Positions 11,376 through 23,247 of a DNA stretch of 64,000 bases are shown one piece after another. The stretch lies in contig CM056377.1 of assembly GCA_029718625.1 (NCBI GenBank), positions 108,881,266 through 108,945,265 of the forward strand. The letters are read 5' to 3'. Made by a program: the position numbers and the translations under genes. This DNA comes from Synaphobranchus kaupii. Its lineage: Eukaryota; Chordata; Actinopteri; Anguilliformes; Synaphobranchidae. Below the pieces are notes generated by a model. That model saw only the letters and a list, made by a program, of their open reading frames with translations. It did not search any database and was not told where the DNA came from. How positions within the stretch are numbered: position 1 is the stretch's first letter; each line of letters begins with the position of its first letter.

Positions 11376-14300
11376 TATAATGTTTCTGTCAAGAAATAAT
11401 TTTGTGTGCAGACTTGACATTGCAGGCCTCCCACTAGATTCAATTCCAGGTTTCTCTGAAAAGTGTTGATCTGAGCTGGGAAATGACAAATTATTTTCAC
11501 AGGAAAATGGCACTGCAATGTCACTGGGTTAATTCTGGGATACAGCTCAAGAAATACTTCTAAATCTTGCTCAAAAGGTAAAACGATACGTGTCTCTTGT
11601 AACTAACTCTGTTGATGCAGAAATATACTATATGTTTCTTCATAAGTACATGTTTTCATCAAGCATTGTCAATCAGTGACAAAAGTTATACACAACTGAC
11701 TATGATAAAAATGTTCCATTTTAAATATTGTATCAATGCAACCTGAGTGACAGGCCATTTTCTGCTCTTCATCTTAAAGATGTTTTTCCTCCATGTTATA
11801 ATGGAACATATTTTAATAGTTTTAGGCCTTTAATGTCAAATAAAGAATATTTCACTTAAAATGTTTAAATAAACCTTTGCTTAACTACTTTCAACATAAC
11901 TTTCTTTAAAATGATACTAAACAGATCAAAAATATAAAATGTTCACGCTATATTGGCTATGAAAAATAAGGATTGCCCGTTTATCAAAATAATCACATTT
12001 TCTCTTTCCCTCTCAGAGATAATCTCAGCGTTTATGAGCATGAGCTGCCACTGATTTATTGTGATTTGTCAGATTTCCAAGAAATGCTTTTGAAAAGCCT
12101 CTGCCATTTCATACAAGTGAGGGAGGCAGTTTTGAAATTACAAGCGTTGGGTTTCAGCAGTGATGTTTATCTTCACGGAATTGCAAATAGGAAATAGGAA
12201 ATGATCTGGGCTCAATCTCAACCTTACACATACAGAGAAATTAATGTTGCAGGGTTCAGCTGGATGGCTAGTCCTGCTACAAGTACACAATACGCCCTAT
12301 GATCTGCAATTAAATCCTGACTGGATGGCTCGTGACTGTAGCATTGACTGTAGCATCACCCAACGACGGAGAGATGCATTCAGCAGGATTGTCCCACTGT
12401 CTCTTTGGGCAAATAAAATTACTCTGACCAAGTGAGCACCCACAGTCCGCCTGCACCAGCAGTAGTGGAGAAGGAGGTCTATTCCCCTGATGCAATGGCC
12501 ATGTGGGACAGCTAGTGGACTACAGACTGATCAGAAGCAATGTTTAGTAACACACGTTGAGAGGAGTATACACACTTATAGGTGCACTCCCAAACTGATG
12601 GAGGCTAGTACAGTGATGGACAAACTATTGAGTAAGCCGACCCCCCCTCCCCACCCCCCCATTGTCCAACAGGCTATAGTCATGCTGAGAAGAAACAAAG
12701 AAACAGACAATGGTGTAACAGTTGCATAATACCAGAACCCTTTGCCTTGTTTATATTCCAAATTCACGATTAAAAAGTACTTTATGTATTTTTCTTGTCA
12801 ATATTTTCTCAACTGCATTTCAATTCTCGTGTGGATTAGTGTGTTCAAACAGAATTGTGTACTTAACACTGAGACCTGGTGGCTGATTATTTATTCAGCT
12901 AGTTTATAGTCCCCAGAATGAAACTTGCTCTGCTGAACTTTCTGCAGCACAAACAGCAGTATTCATGCTGTACACTGATACAGAGAGGGTTACTCATCTA
13001 CAGTGACTGTGGACTGTTATTTCAAATGCTCAGCGATGCTCAGTGTGGGTATCACTTATAATCAAGCACAGGGAGCACAAATAATGTCTATGACTTTTTT
13101 TCTGCAGTTGAAAACAGTGAAAAATGCTACCTGTCTGTGATTAGCCCATCAAATACTGTGCTGAAACTTTGCTAGCAGAACAGACACATTTGGTGTTATT
13201 TCCTGTACCAGTCAATCCCTGTTGTCTCCCCTTTTTAAAACACAAACACATCATACAAGTGGCAGAACAATTATTATTACAGGAAATAGGCTCACTAGTC
13301 ATTTATAGTAAATCAGAGGAATGTCCTAATCCTTAGGTCATTCTACTCCATGCAGATAGTGAAAGGGGGAGGTTGGGTTAGATCACATTCAGGACCTTAC
13401 ATTCATTCCTCTCCACCTCAGTAGATCTGAGGTATCTCTGCTGTAATGAGGTAAAGTACACCTCACCAAACCCCCCCAGGCAGCAATGTTACGCGTGTAG
13501 TCCTTGGAAAAATTTTCAATGCACTACGGATCTTACTTGTCCATCCGCAAGAAATATGCTAAATATATATTAAGAGGAGTTAGAAATGGGTCAAGTGTTA
13601 ATGTTTTTTTAAAAATAGACAGAGGAAGTTATTCACCAGTTATGTGATGCTCGAGGTCTAGTCTCAGGTCAGAGGTCAGTGGCTTAACATTGATAGCAGT
13701 TTTCTCGACAGATAGACCTGAAGAGGACCATCCATTTTTCTCTGTGTCACCCTCTTATCAATCGCCCACACTTCACTCTGCCCTGAAGTTCATTTTGTGC
13801 GAGTGCCCATTGTTAAAATATTGAGGATCCAATAGATGCAATCCAACAGAGCAAAACCAGAATTCTGACAGGCAGCTGGGCTGAGCGGGTGGTGAAGTCT
13901 GGGCAGAGATGCCTTATGTTTGCCTGAAGATGCAGGTAAGTGTTGCTTGCCATTGGTATTCACATCTAAATGGCGATGCCCAGATCCTTACTGGTTTAAG
14001 GGGCATACTTTAAATATAATTAGGGTGCTTTATCTGCTGACTGAAGTACCGATATGTGCTGGAGCGTCCCCTTTAAGAGTTCCCCAGCAAGACTGGCTGC
14101 TATTTTCACTCTCATTGTCTTCTTCAGTTGAGCTCAAATGGGATGTTCACTGAAATCCCAGCTTGTATTGGGATTTTGTATAGCAACGAATGAGGTGTTG
14201 ATTCAGCAGCATTAGGAGTACAGAGCACAGAAAGCTTTCCCTGTTCGTTTCCTCTTGATTGTGATGGTATGTAGGACATCTCGTCAAAGTGAAGTGTTTG

Positions 14301-14960
14301 GCTGATCTTTGATGTTGAGCCAAAATGTGCTCTGAAAATAGCTGCTCAGCCACCCAGGGGTTTTCTTTTTTTTTTTACCTCTCCAGCGGCACTCATGACC
14401 AGACTGTTATCTGTAAAATATCTCTCTCAGCATACTGTAGTGTGCCCACTTATATCCTATTTCCCATCTCTCTCTGTGGGAAGCAAATTTATATTCCGCA
14501 TGGCGCCCTTTAACCTCAAAAGGTCAGAAATAATGACATGACTGAGATGAGCAGGCAACGGTAGCGACGTATGTCAGATGAAGCGAGGGATGAAGAATGT
14601 TCACTCCGCACTCACTCTTTCCTCCACCTGCTGTATATAGCGCCTTAAACACCCAGTTTCACTGACAGACACCATCAGTGGCAGAGTGTGGTTCCGGGTA
14701 GTTTAAGTAAGGAGTGGATAGGTGATCGCCCCTGCCATTGAGAAGCATGTAAGTGCAGCACTAATTCAAGTGCATTAGGCTTCTCTTCTCCCTCAATATT
14801 TCTATAAACAGGTTTTGTCTGTATTCTCTAGTACTTTTTAAGCAGCTTTAAGCAGCAGCTACTATACTGTGCCTGACTATATGGGTTATAATTTCTATCT
14901 CTTTTCTCTCAGTGTAGTTTTATAAATTTTATTATGATTAGTAGTTATTGTGTGTTCCTG
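11376..14960. other. Intergenic, no gene recognised
   Basis: ORFs here are short, overlap on both strands and resemble nothing known. Donor-like signals occur, for example GCAG|GTAAGT near 13932, but no supporting exon was found. The stretch probably belongs to the gpr88-vcam1 regulatory interval. Confidence 0.4.
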
Positions 14961-14964
14961 TGTG

Positions 14965-14995
14965 TTATCTATCTATCCATCTACCTATCTCTGTC

Positions 14996-15025
<30 letters not shown>
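14965..15025. repeat. CTAT tetranucleotide microsatellite
   Basis: (CTAT)n with interruptions (CTGT, CCAT). Confidence 0.9.
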
Positions 15026-15026
<1 letters not shown>

Positions 15027-15249
15027 GCTTCTCCTATGTCAGCATACTGCAGGAGGCTCCATATTATTGAGATAATGTTTTATATGAAACAGTGATACAG
15101 AAAGGTCAGCCATGTTGAATGCTGCAGAGCATTTTGCTTTGACACAAAGAGGTCCATATTCTGTTTTTATGAAAGGAATTAGGCTCTCCTACACCAAACA
15201 ACCGGAACCTAAGAAAACATGTATTAATTGTTTGTATGAGTTCAGCATA

Positions 15250-15425
15250 TAATTGTGGCCGATTGTGTGTTTGGCTGTTTTTCAGTCATGAATATGCAAT
15301 CTGCACATAGTCAAACACCAATGAACTTTTGCTTGCCAATGCAGGGTACAATTTGTATATTCATGATGAATATTCATGCAAGAGCTTCATAGACACTATG
15401 CAATTAACATTTTAATCAGCATGTA
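15250..15425. promoter_or_regulatory. Candidate POU/homeodomain-type enhancer
   Basis: The stretch is dense in ATTA/TAAT and octamer-like words (ATGCAAT, ATTCATGCAA) and contains the perfect palindrome ATGAATATTCAT at 15366-15377. This composition is typical of conserved developmental enhancers. The call rests on motifs only, and conservation could not be tested. Confidence 0.25.
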
Positions 15426-16458
15426 ATTAAAAAAAATTTATATGGACTTCCAATGGTACAATATGAACCCTTATAAAATATACCGCAACATAATTACAGG
15501 TAGTGTTTTTTTTTCTAATAATGATCCTCCCACACACAACCTTGAGGTCCTCGGAGAAGACGCCATGCACCATTCATTTATAAGAATTGGGAACATCATG
15601 GTAAGCCAGAGGAGAGAAGGTTGATTTGATATAATCAGATTTAATAACTTCTTGGTGGTACTATTACACATTGATTTGTGTGCATGCTTTGCATTGGTTA
15701 TTAAATGTGTGGGTGTGTGTGTGTGATATGTCATAGGGGAAAATACATAAATAAATAATTAGATGAATAACAAAGCACTGTTTCCTCATTGGTTCATGGT
15801 ATTACATATTGGGATGTACAGTATTTTATGTATATTATGACATTTGAATTCTACTGGCAATTACATCCTGGACAACATAGACTACCTGAAAACATGTGTT
15901 TCATACAAAATACTTCATTCAAATCATGTTTTATGCTTTCTGATAAAATCAACCGTGGTTCAGACATCCTTAGTAATACTGGGATCACTGTAATAATTCT
16001 ATGTTCAAATTCTACTAGATGTCCAAATGCATAATAAAATTAAGCGTTTATTATTTAGAACTGGATTATTGGACACTGTTGTGGTAAATAGCTAATGTAG
16101 GCTACTTCACCCTGTAGTGGTGTTGAACAAAGGAGACTAAGGAGTTAAACATAGTATCGATGTGGGAGTCCTCAGCCATCAGAGTCATTTTAGGGGGCCT
16201 CGAAAAAGCTTTGTAATCCTTGCTATTCCTGTTTTAGATAAATGACACTGGTCGAACTTGAGTAAAACACAGCCGGTATTAGCAGCGGGACACGTATTCA
16301 TAAACTGTTTTGCTACGAGGATCCATTATTAAAAAATCTTACTCAAGAGGGAGCACTTCTACACGCCAAAAAAATTCCGTCAAGCTACGGCCGTCACAGG
16401 GGGGCAGGAGTAGGGGAATTCATGCATGACATGTTTGGTTTTTTTTTTCTTTCCCGTT

Positions 16459-16467
16459 GGAATCCCC
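16459..16467 (-). promoter_or_regulatory. vcam1: Candidate NF-kB site of vcam1
   Basis: GGGGATTCC on the minus strand matches the kB half-consensus. It lies 13 bases upstream of a TATA-like box. Mammalian VCAM1 has paired kB sites just upstream of its TATA box, so the placement fits cytokine induction. Only one copy is seen here. Confidence 0.45.
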
Positions 16468-16479
16468 TCAAATCCAAGC

Positions 16480-16486
16480 TATAAAT
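16480..16486 (+). promoter_or_regulatory. vcam1: Candidate TATA box of vcam1
   Basis: TATAAAT lies about 130 bases before the vcam1 ATG, so transcription would start near 16510 and give a roughly 100-base 5'UTR. Confidence 0.5.
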
Positions 16487-16608
16487 CCTTTATCACTGTT
16501 ACTGACCCAGCATTGCACTGCAGACCATCAAGCAGACCGAAGCAGAGAAACTAATCTTCGCGTTGGATTATATTAACCTTCCATATACTTTCAAAGCAAC
16601 TCTAAACA

Positions 16609-19600
16609 ATGGCGTTGACTATAATGATGATTTTGGCATTACCTGTGGCAGGTCAGTCACAATTTTATTAGTTTTCCCAATGTCTATATTTTTATAGCCT
16701 ATAGAATGTGTTTCCACATCGTATCCTATCTATTTCATATCGTTACGGAATTGTTTCCCATGTAGTAGCCTATATGGGGTTTTGTTAGGCTATTTGGTTC
16801 TGACAAATTATGGGTAAACATATAAATATTAAATATGGCGTGTTTGTGTGCCCAAACCTGAATAGTGCTGAATGGTAAGCATACTTTAACTGTAATATAC
16901 GTAATAAAACGTTGTGTTTTTAAACAGCGAAGTCATTTGTCATGGAATTGGAGCCACGTCAGATGGTTTTACGGGTTGGCGAAAGACAGGTGCTGAGATG
17001 TAGCGCTAGGGACTGTTCCGAGAGCGCTACCCTGACCTGGGCTTCTTTGGAAGATAAACCGCTTTCCGGGATCACTAAGAATCCCTCCGCCACGGAATCC
17101 CTCCTCATCTTTGATCCCGTATCTACAGTGCATGACAACTTGGTTGTTTGCAAAGTCAGTTGCGGGAATGTTAGGAAACAGATGCATGCAACTGTGAAAG
17201 TTTATTGTAAGTTCTTTCAGTTAATTTTTGTATGTCATGTAATGTATTGTTATTCTGATTTAAAACTCCATTAGGATGATAGCCGGCTAATTATTTGCAT
17301 ATATAGTTATAAAGGATTTATTTTCAGATAATTGCTGATAACAATCTACCAAACCTAAGAGTTTTACAGTCTTACACCTATTTACAAATGCACGGATATT
17401 TTGAAAATAAAATACAGTATATTCATATATTAGCAATATTATGTTTTACTTTATACTGCCTGAAATATTTAAGTGCATTATTCTTTTCAGCTTTCCCAAG
17501 AGAACCTGTCATTTCGGGGAATGCCCATATGCTGGTGGGTGAAGTTAATACTCTCACCTGTGAGGTTTCGGCAGTCTATCCTCCAGAGTACCTGGAGATT
17601 GAATGGTTACAAGGCGAGAGAGTCCTTCACATGGATGAGGGCAAAGCAGACATTTCAACTGTCTCCTCCCGATACAAGTACATGCCAACAAGTGATGATA
17701 ATGGAAAGGCAATTACTTGTAGGGCCAGGCATAGTTTTGAAGGAGTGCCCGAGGATGAGAAGACAAAGGAGACCACGGTTTCTTTGAATGTGATGTGTAA
17801 GTCGCTATATTTGCACCACATTTCATTTGTACGGTTACTGTGTATTCCTAGTGAATTGAAAGTTCTGCTTATATACGATATTGATAAAAGGAAACAGCAG
17901 TGATATTCTACCTCCACAGACAGTGAAATGTGCAGCGTTACATAAATTCTGATTACATTTTCTCTTGCGCTCATATAAACTCTGATTAATACCATGGAAA
18001 AATGAATAATTCAGAATGATTATCCCTTCTGTTATTACTACAGATGCACCCAGGGATATTAGGATATCAGAGACAGCCGTGGTGAAAATGGGAGTGAGTT
18101 TCACATTGACATGCAGCGCAGAAGGAAACCCAAGGCCAGTGGTGGTGTGGAGGAAAGCGGGGCCAGCAGGCCGGCCTGTCACACTGGGTGAAAATGAGAC
18201 GCTCGCCGTTCGTAATGTGACAGTGTCCCATGCTGGCACCTATGAGTGTGAGACCATGAACACTCTGGGAAAACTCACAGCCACAGTGAATGTCACTGTC
18301 CAAGGTGAGGCGCGGAGCTGTATCACCATCTATATCAAGGGTGTCCAATCTAATCTGAAAAGGGCCAGTGTGGGTTTAGGTTTTTGTTTAAGCCCAGCAC
18401 TACGACTAATTAACTCATCATAGTCTTCAATCAACATCTTGATAAGTAGAATCAGGTGTCATAGTGCTGGGCTAAAACAAAAACCTGCACCCACACTGGT
18501 CCGTTTTTCAGATAAGATTGGACACCCTGATATGATTAATTGTCCTGTGTGTTGTGTCTGGACTGATCATGTGACCTGGGAACAGAAGATATGGTGCTGG
18601 ATACCCATAGGGAAATAGAATATGCTGTAATATATTGTAAATATGTGGACTGTGGATTTTATCATAATATAATCATAAATATATTTCACAGTGATATATT
18701 TCAATATCTGACAGTGGCAATAATTTGTATATTTGCCCATATATTGTGAAATGTTGCAATATCTTGATATATTTTATTGCAGTATAGTTTTTCAATAATT
18801 CAATTTCTGTATGGGCCTGTAATATGATTGCGATTGGCTGGTAATTCTGCCAGTAAGGATCTCTTCTGGGGTCGTATTTTGTCTTACTTGCAGAGGTTTT
18901 AAATCTCAGCAAAACATCCTTGTAAAATGATTATTTTTAATAGATGTCACTTGCATTACGTTAGAGGGCACACTTCTCAAAGAGGGACTCAGTTATAAAA
19001 GCAGCATGTCTTGCACTTATTTTCATTGTCTAAGTCAATTAATTAGAAATTTTCTTCGACCAGCTCCACCAACAAACACTTCCATCACAGTGAGCCCGGC
19101 CAATGAGCTGAAGGAAGGGGACAACGTGACCATTTCCTGCTACACAGACAGTGTAACGGCGGGCCGCCTGGTCCTGCGCAGAGTGTCCGAGGGCCAGGAA
19201 ACGGACCTGCACACCAGCTCTGACCCCACCACCTCCGTCTCCCTGCCCTCCGTCCGGCTATCAGACTCGGGCCTGTATGAGTGTGAGGCGCTCAACCAGC
19301 ATGGGAGCCAGACTGCCAGCACCCAAGTGACTGTTGCAGGTGGGAATCGTCATTTTTCGTATCACACTAAAGTGATGTTTACTTTTGTTTCCATGTACTA
19401 AGCTGAGGGTGAACATGATTTTCAATGTTTTTTGTTTTGCTGTGTCACTGACGCAACTGAGTGTGTTGGGTAGAATGAAGAGATACGTGAGGAAGCTGTG
19501 TTGGGTAGAATGAAGAGATGCATGAGGAAGCTGTGTTGGGTAGAATGAAGAGATACATGAGGAAGCTGTGTTGGGTAGAATGAAGAGATACGTGAGGAAG

Positions 19601-22600
19601 CTGTGTTGGGTAGAATGAAGAGATGCATGAGGAAGCAGAGAGAGGGGGCTAGAGAAGGGGAATTTGCTTGCGTAAAGTACAGAGGGCCCAGGTCTCTAGG
19701 GGGTACACTTGCACAGCTCTGTGGAACTTTCACCACCTGCTCCACTGTATAAAAGGCACTGTGAGCCTTTTTAAAACGCATTGATCCTGTATATCTGTGC
19801 CGTAGGCTTTTGGTAGTGCTGCAATGTTGTTCACGGTCTTTATTACTGTAAGCTTGTTTCTTGCACGCTCACCTGGAGGTAAGAGAGAAAGAAGTGTCAA
19901 GAGTTAACACAATAAAGAATGTTGTAATAATGGTGATAATTGCAAGAATGGTGATAATAACTTGTGTGTGGTGGCCCGTCTGTTCTCTTTGTGTTGTCAG
20001 TCCACCCCCTTAAGGTGGAGCTGTATCCAGGGGACGGTGTGATCGCCGTGGAGAGAGGGGCCAGCTTTGTCCTGTCCTGCAGGGCCACGGACTGTCCCGC
20101 CCCAGCTTTCTTCTGGAAGAGCCCGCTGGACGCGTCCATTGGCAGCCGAAGCCAGACCCAGGGCCCCCTCTCCCAGCTCTTTCTCAGCCCAGTAGGACTA
20201 AAGGATGAGAGAGCCTACACCTGCGAGGTCAAGTGTGGTTCAGTCCTGAAGTCAAAGCGCACAGAGATAAAGGTTTTCTGTAAGTATGTGCGTGAGTCAT
20301 GACATAAGATTTGTTCAGCGAAGAGCATGTGCTGAGGTTACATAACTAGATATGCTGCATGAATAAATGAGATAAATGGCAGAATAGCACGCAGGGAATA
20401 TCCCATGAATTTCAAATAGTTCTTTCTTTGAACGCTGTTGTTTATTAGTAGAGCTACATTTACATGTGGCCACTTCAACTTCATGGTTGAGGGGTAGTTT
20501 TAGCTCCTCTCCACAATGTTAGATTTGTTTTCTTTCATGAAGCCAGTCTTGGCTGAGGAAGCCTAGTTGTATTGTAGCAGGAAGCGCCTGTCAAAGTGAC
20601 CCCAGAAGAGCTGTGATGGATAACTCCGTGCCTCTTCACTGGATATAAACTCAAGGCTGAAGAGATCACTTAATAACAGCAGCTGGATTTGTGCAGCGGG
20701 AGGCTCTTTTTTTTAGCATTGCCCTGATAATTATCAGAATGGTATTTCAGGACCCAGAGAAGCACTTCAAGGCGATAGAACACTGTGCTTTCCTGATGTG
20801 GAGGGGTTCGGTGATCAGACGCCGCATTACACGCACAGGCCGTCTCCAAACGCGCTTTGCTCTGATACTCCCCGACACCTACATCAGAACTTAAATAAGG
20901 AGCCGCCGCTTCAGAATGAGGATTAATTAAGCTTCTCCCTTGCCGTAACTTTTCTGTAGTCGATAAACAACGGGAAATGAATGAAATATGAAAATGGTCT
21001 GCAACAACGGTTTCTGTAATTGCGCTTGGGAACGAGAGAGTGTAGACGGTTCATCATACTGTTGGATGTCTGAAGTTGTCTCAGTCATAATGAACCCCCC
21101 CATTCCCCTCAGCCTTTCCCTCAGACCCGGTGATTGAGAACAGTGGAGCTCATGTGGAGGGCCAGATGTCCGCCCTGCGCTGCAGCGTCTGTGACGTGTT
21201 CCCCGCCGGACGCCTGCTGGTGGAGTGGCTAGATGACTACGGGGTCCTTCTCTCGGAAGAGGGCTCCTTCTCCAGCGGCCTGCAGAACCTGACCTCCACA
21301 CTGTCCTTCACGCCCGGGGCAGGGCACCAGGGCAGGCTAATCACCTGCAGGGCTACGTTACAAATGGACGGTGTCCCCGGGAACATGAGCGTGAGGTCCG
21401 CACTGACCACTGTTGCGCTTCAATGTGAGTCACACTTACAAAAAAAGTCCGTCTTAACAAGCGTTTTAGCCTTGTAGCAAGACTTTAAATCTTTCAAGTA
21501 AAAAATATTAGCTTGTTTAAAGTTACTGTTTGCATAACAAGTGAAATTTTCTTACCCCACTGGCAAATCTTGAAATGAGTCAAATTGTCTCACCTCACTG
21601 GTAATAGAACTAAGTCTAAATATAAGACTAAAATACTTTGTTGAGATTGGCTTATTTTTGGTTTTTGCAGTGCACTGGGGTTTGGGCTGTGTGTGAGAGT
21701 GACAGCAAGAATATATTTCTTTACTTGCTTTTAAAATTAGTCAGGAATGAAGCATAATGATGGTAATGATGTTGTCTCTGTTCAGATGCCCCCCGGAATA
21801 CTTCCATCACAGTGAGCTCGGCCAGTGAGCTGAAGGAAGGGGACAACGTGACCATTTCCTGCTACACAGACAGTGTACCGGCGGGCCGCCTGGTCCTGCG
21901 CAGAGTGTCCGAGGGCCAGGAAACGGACCTGCGCGCCAGCTCTGACTCCACCACCTCCGTCTCCCTGCCCTCCGTCCGGCTATCAGACTCGGGCCTGTAT
22001 GAGTGTGAGGCGCTCAACCAGCATGGGAGCCAGACTGCCAGCACCCAGGTCATTGTGAAGGGTAAGTCCCACAAACCTCCCACACACATTTTCTCTGACC
22101 TCATTCTCTGGAGTTTTTTTCTATAAAGAGATCAGTGACAGTGGTGACCTTGTGCTGCTTTCAAATACTAGCCCTGCTCTCACTTCCTCCTTTCATTTCA
22201 ACATTCTCAAGCATGTGTCCTGAGTCTGTCATGGGCTTGTGGTATCGCTGTTCCTCTTGCTTTGATGTGACCTTTTAATTTTCACATGACACAAGTAGTG
22301 ATACTATAGGAGATTTATAAGACGGGGATTTTTGAAAACTCATCAGCTGGTCACATAATGGTTAGCAAAGTTGTAATTGTAATTGACTTTTGAACCCCGA
22401 TGGCAAGTACTACATAATCACATATAATATATAATGGATAAGCACAGCAGTATGACTGACACATTAGCCCTGGGTCTCTTTGCCTCTGCCATTGACTTTT
22501 TATAATTTCCCCGCCCCCAGCACCCCCCAGGAACACGACGGTCCAGTTGTTCCCGTCCTCACAGGTGCAGGAGGGCCAGAATATCACCATCTGCTGTCGG

Positions 22601-23247
22601 ACAGTGAGCTTCCCTCCGTCAGCGGTCATCCTGAGGAAACTGGACAACGGCACAGCGCTCTACTCTCCCGACGGCACCTTCCTCCTGCTGAACCTCACGC
22701 CTCACGACACGGGCCTGTACCAGGTCAACGTGACCAATGACCTGGGCTACGAGACAGAGGTCTTCACCATCAGCGTGATGGGTGAGTGCGACAGGGACAA
22801 TGCTGGGGGCAGAGGCACAGGCTCTGTTAGCACAAAGGGCAGGTCATTACTAACACAAATAAAGCCCGGGCAGAGGAGAGAGAGGGGACGGATTCCTCCA
22901 GAAGAGAACAGAGCATCTCTACAAAATGCAAAAAAAAACACCATTATGATACATAGTAGCTAATACGCATTTGGCTCGATGCCGTTGTATTTGAAAAGCT
23001 AATTTTACGCATCTGTAATGAGAGCGTTCTGTTCGCAGTATGATCATAATTCGTTTATTTTTTCTACCCACATGCAGAGAGGCAGTCCAGCCCTCCGCCA
23101 AGCTGGAATGACGTCATCGTCCCCGTCGTTGGCGCGGCAGCCATGGCGGCCGTGGCAACCACGGCCGGCCTGGCCACCCACTACCTGATCCAGGCTCGTA
23201 AAAGGGGCTCGTATGAGCTGGCAAAGTCCACGCCGCACGCTATCTAA
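16609..23247 (+). CDS. vcam1: Vascular cell adhesion molecule 1, eight Ig domains (ten exons)
   Basis: Exons: 16609-16651 (signal peptide), 16928-17206 (Ig1), 17491-17796 (Ig2), 18044-18304 (Ig3), 19064-19339 (Ig4), 20001-20279 (Ig5), 21113-21424 (Ig6), 21786-22061 (Ig7), 22521-22781 (Ig8), 23078-23247 (membrane segment and tail). All junctions are GT-AG and phase 1, and together encode 820 residues. VCAM1 is shown by the four-cysteine first domain, the SFPREPV start of Ig2, and a tail reading [11 protein letters not shown], which parallels the mammalian ARKANMKGSYSLVEA. Ig1 and Ig5 are duplicates of the integrin-binding type, as D1 and D4 are in human VCAM1. The aspartate five residues after the tryptophan (IDSPL loop in human) is kept in both. 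Ig4, Ig7 and Ig8 resemble human D7. VCAM1 on activated endothelium binds alpha4 integrins on leukocytes. Alternative reading: two tandem genes or two promoters, because a second TATA box and signal exon lie at 19748-19878. Confidence 0.87.
18336..18529. mobile_element. Palindromic MITE in vcam1 intron 4
   Basis: The inverted ends AGGGTGTCCAATCT and AGATTGGACACCCT, plus an inner AGCCCAGCACTA / TAGTGCTGGGCT pair, make most of the 194 bp self-complementary. This looks like a hAT-type MITE, but I could not find a clean 8-bp target duplication. Confidence 0.75.
19064..19339 (+). CDS. vcam1: vcam1 exon 5 (Ig4), near-identical to the Ig7 exon
   Basis: This 276-bp phase-1 exon encodes a D7-like Ig domain with cysteines in ISCYTD and YECEAL. 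Over the first roughly 250 bases it differs from 21786-22061 at only about seven places by eye, while the neighbouring Ig exons are far diverged. If the donor is not used, the frame reads 20 more codons to a stop at 19399-19401, giving a possible soluble form. Confidence 0.8.
19462..19636. repeat. 35-bp minisatellite, about five copies
   Basis: The unit, starting TGTTGGGTAGAATGAAGAG, is repeated five times with few substitutions. It lies between vcam1 exon 5 and the internal TATA box. An open frame on the minus strand here is only a by-product of the repeat. Confidence 0.9.
19748..19755 (+). promoter_or_regulatory. vcam1: Internal TATA box in vcam1
   Basis: TATAAAAG is a consensus TATA box placed 76 bases before an ATG with a signal peptide. 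It would start transcription near 19778. Confidence 0.55.
19824..19878 (+). CDS. vcam1: Alternative first exon with signal peptide (short vcam1 form or second gene)
   Basis: The ATG opens [18 protein letters not shown], a basic signal-peptide profile with a hydrophobic core, and ends in a strong donor (GAG|GTAAGA) in phase 1. That phase fits the acceptor of the Ig5 exon at 20001. Spliced to Ig5-Ig8 and the membrane exon it gives a 450-residue type I membrane protein. With the TATA box upstream this is either an internal promoter of vcam1 or the start of a second, tandem vcam1-like gene. In the latter case the first gene lacks a visible membrane exon. Confidence 0.6.

Noticed and set aside
19422..19781. 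119-codon minus-strand frame
   Set aside because: Generated by the 35-bp minisatellite next to vcam1 exon 5.
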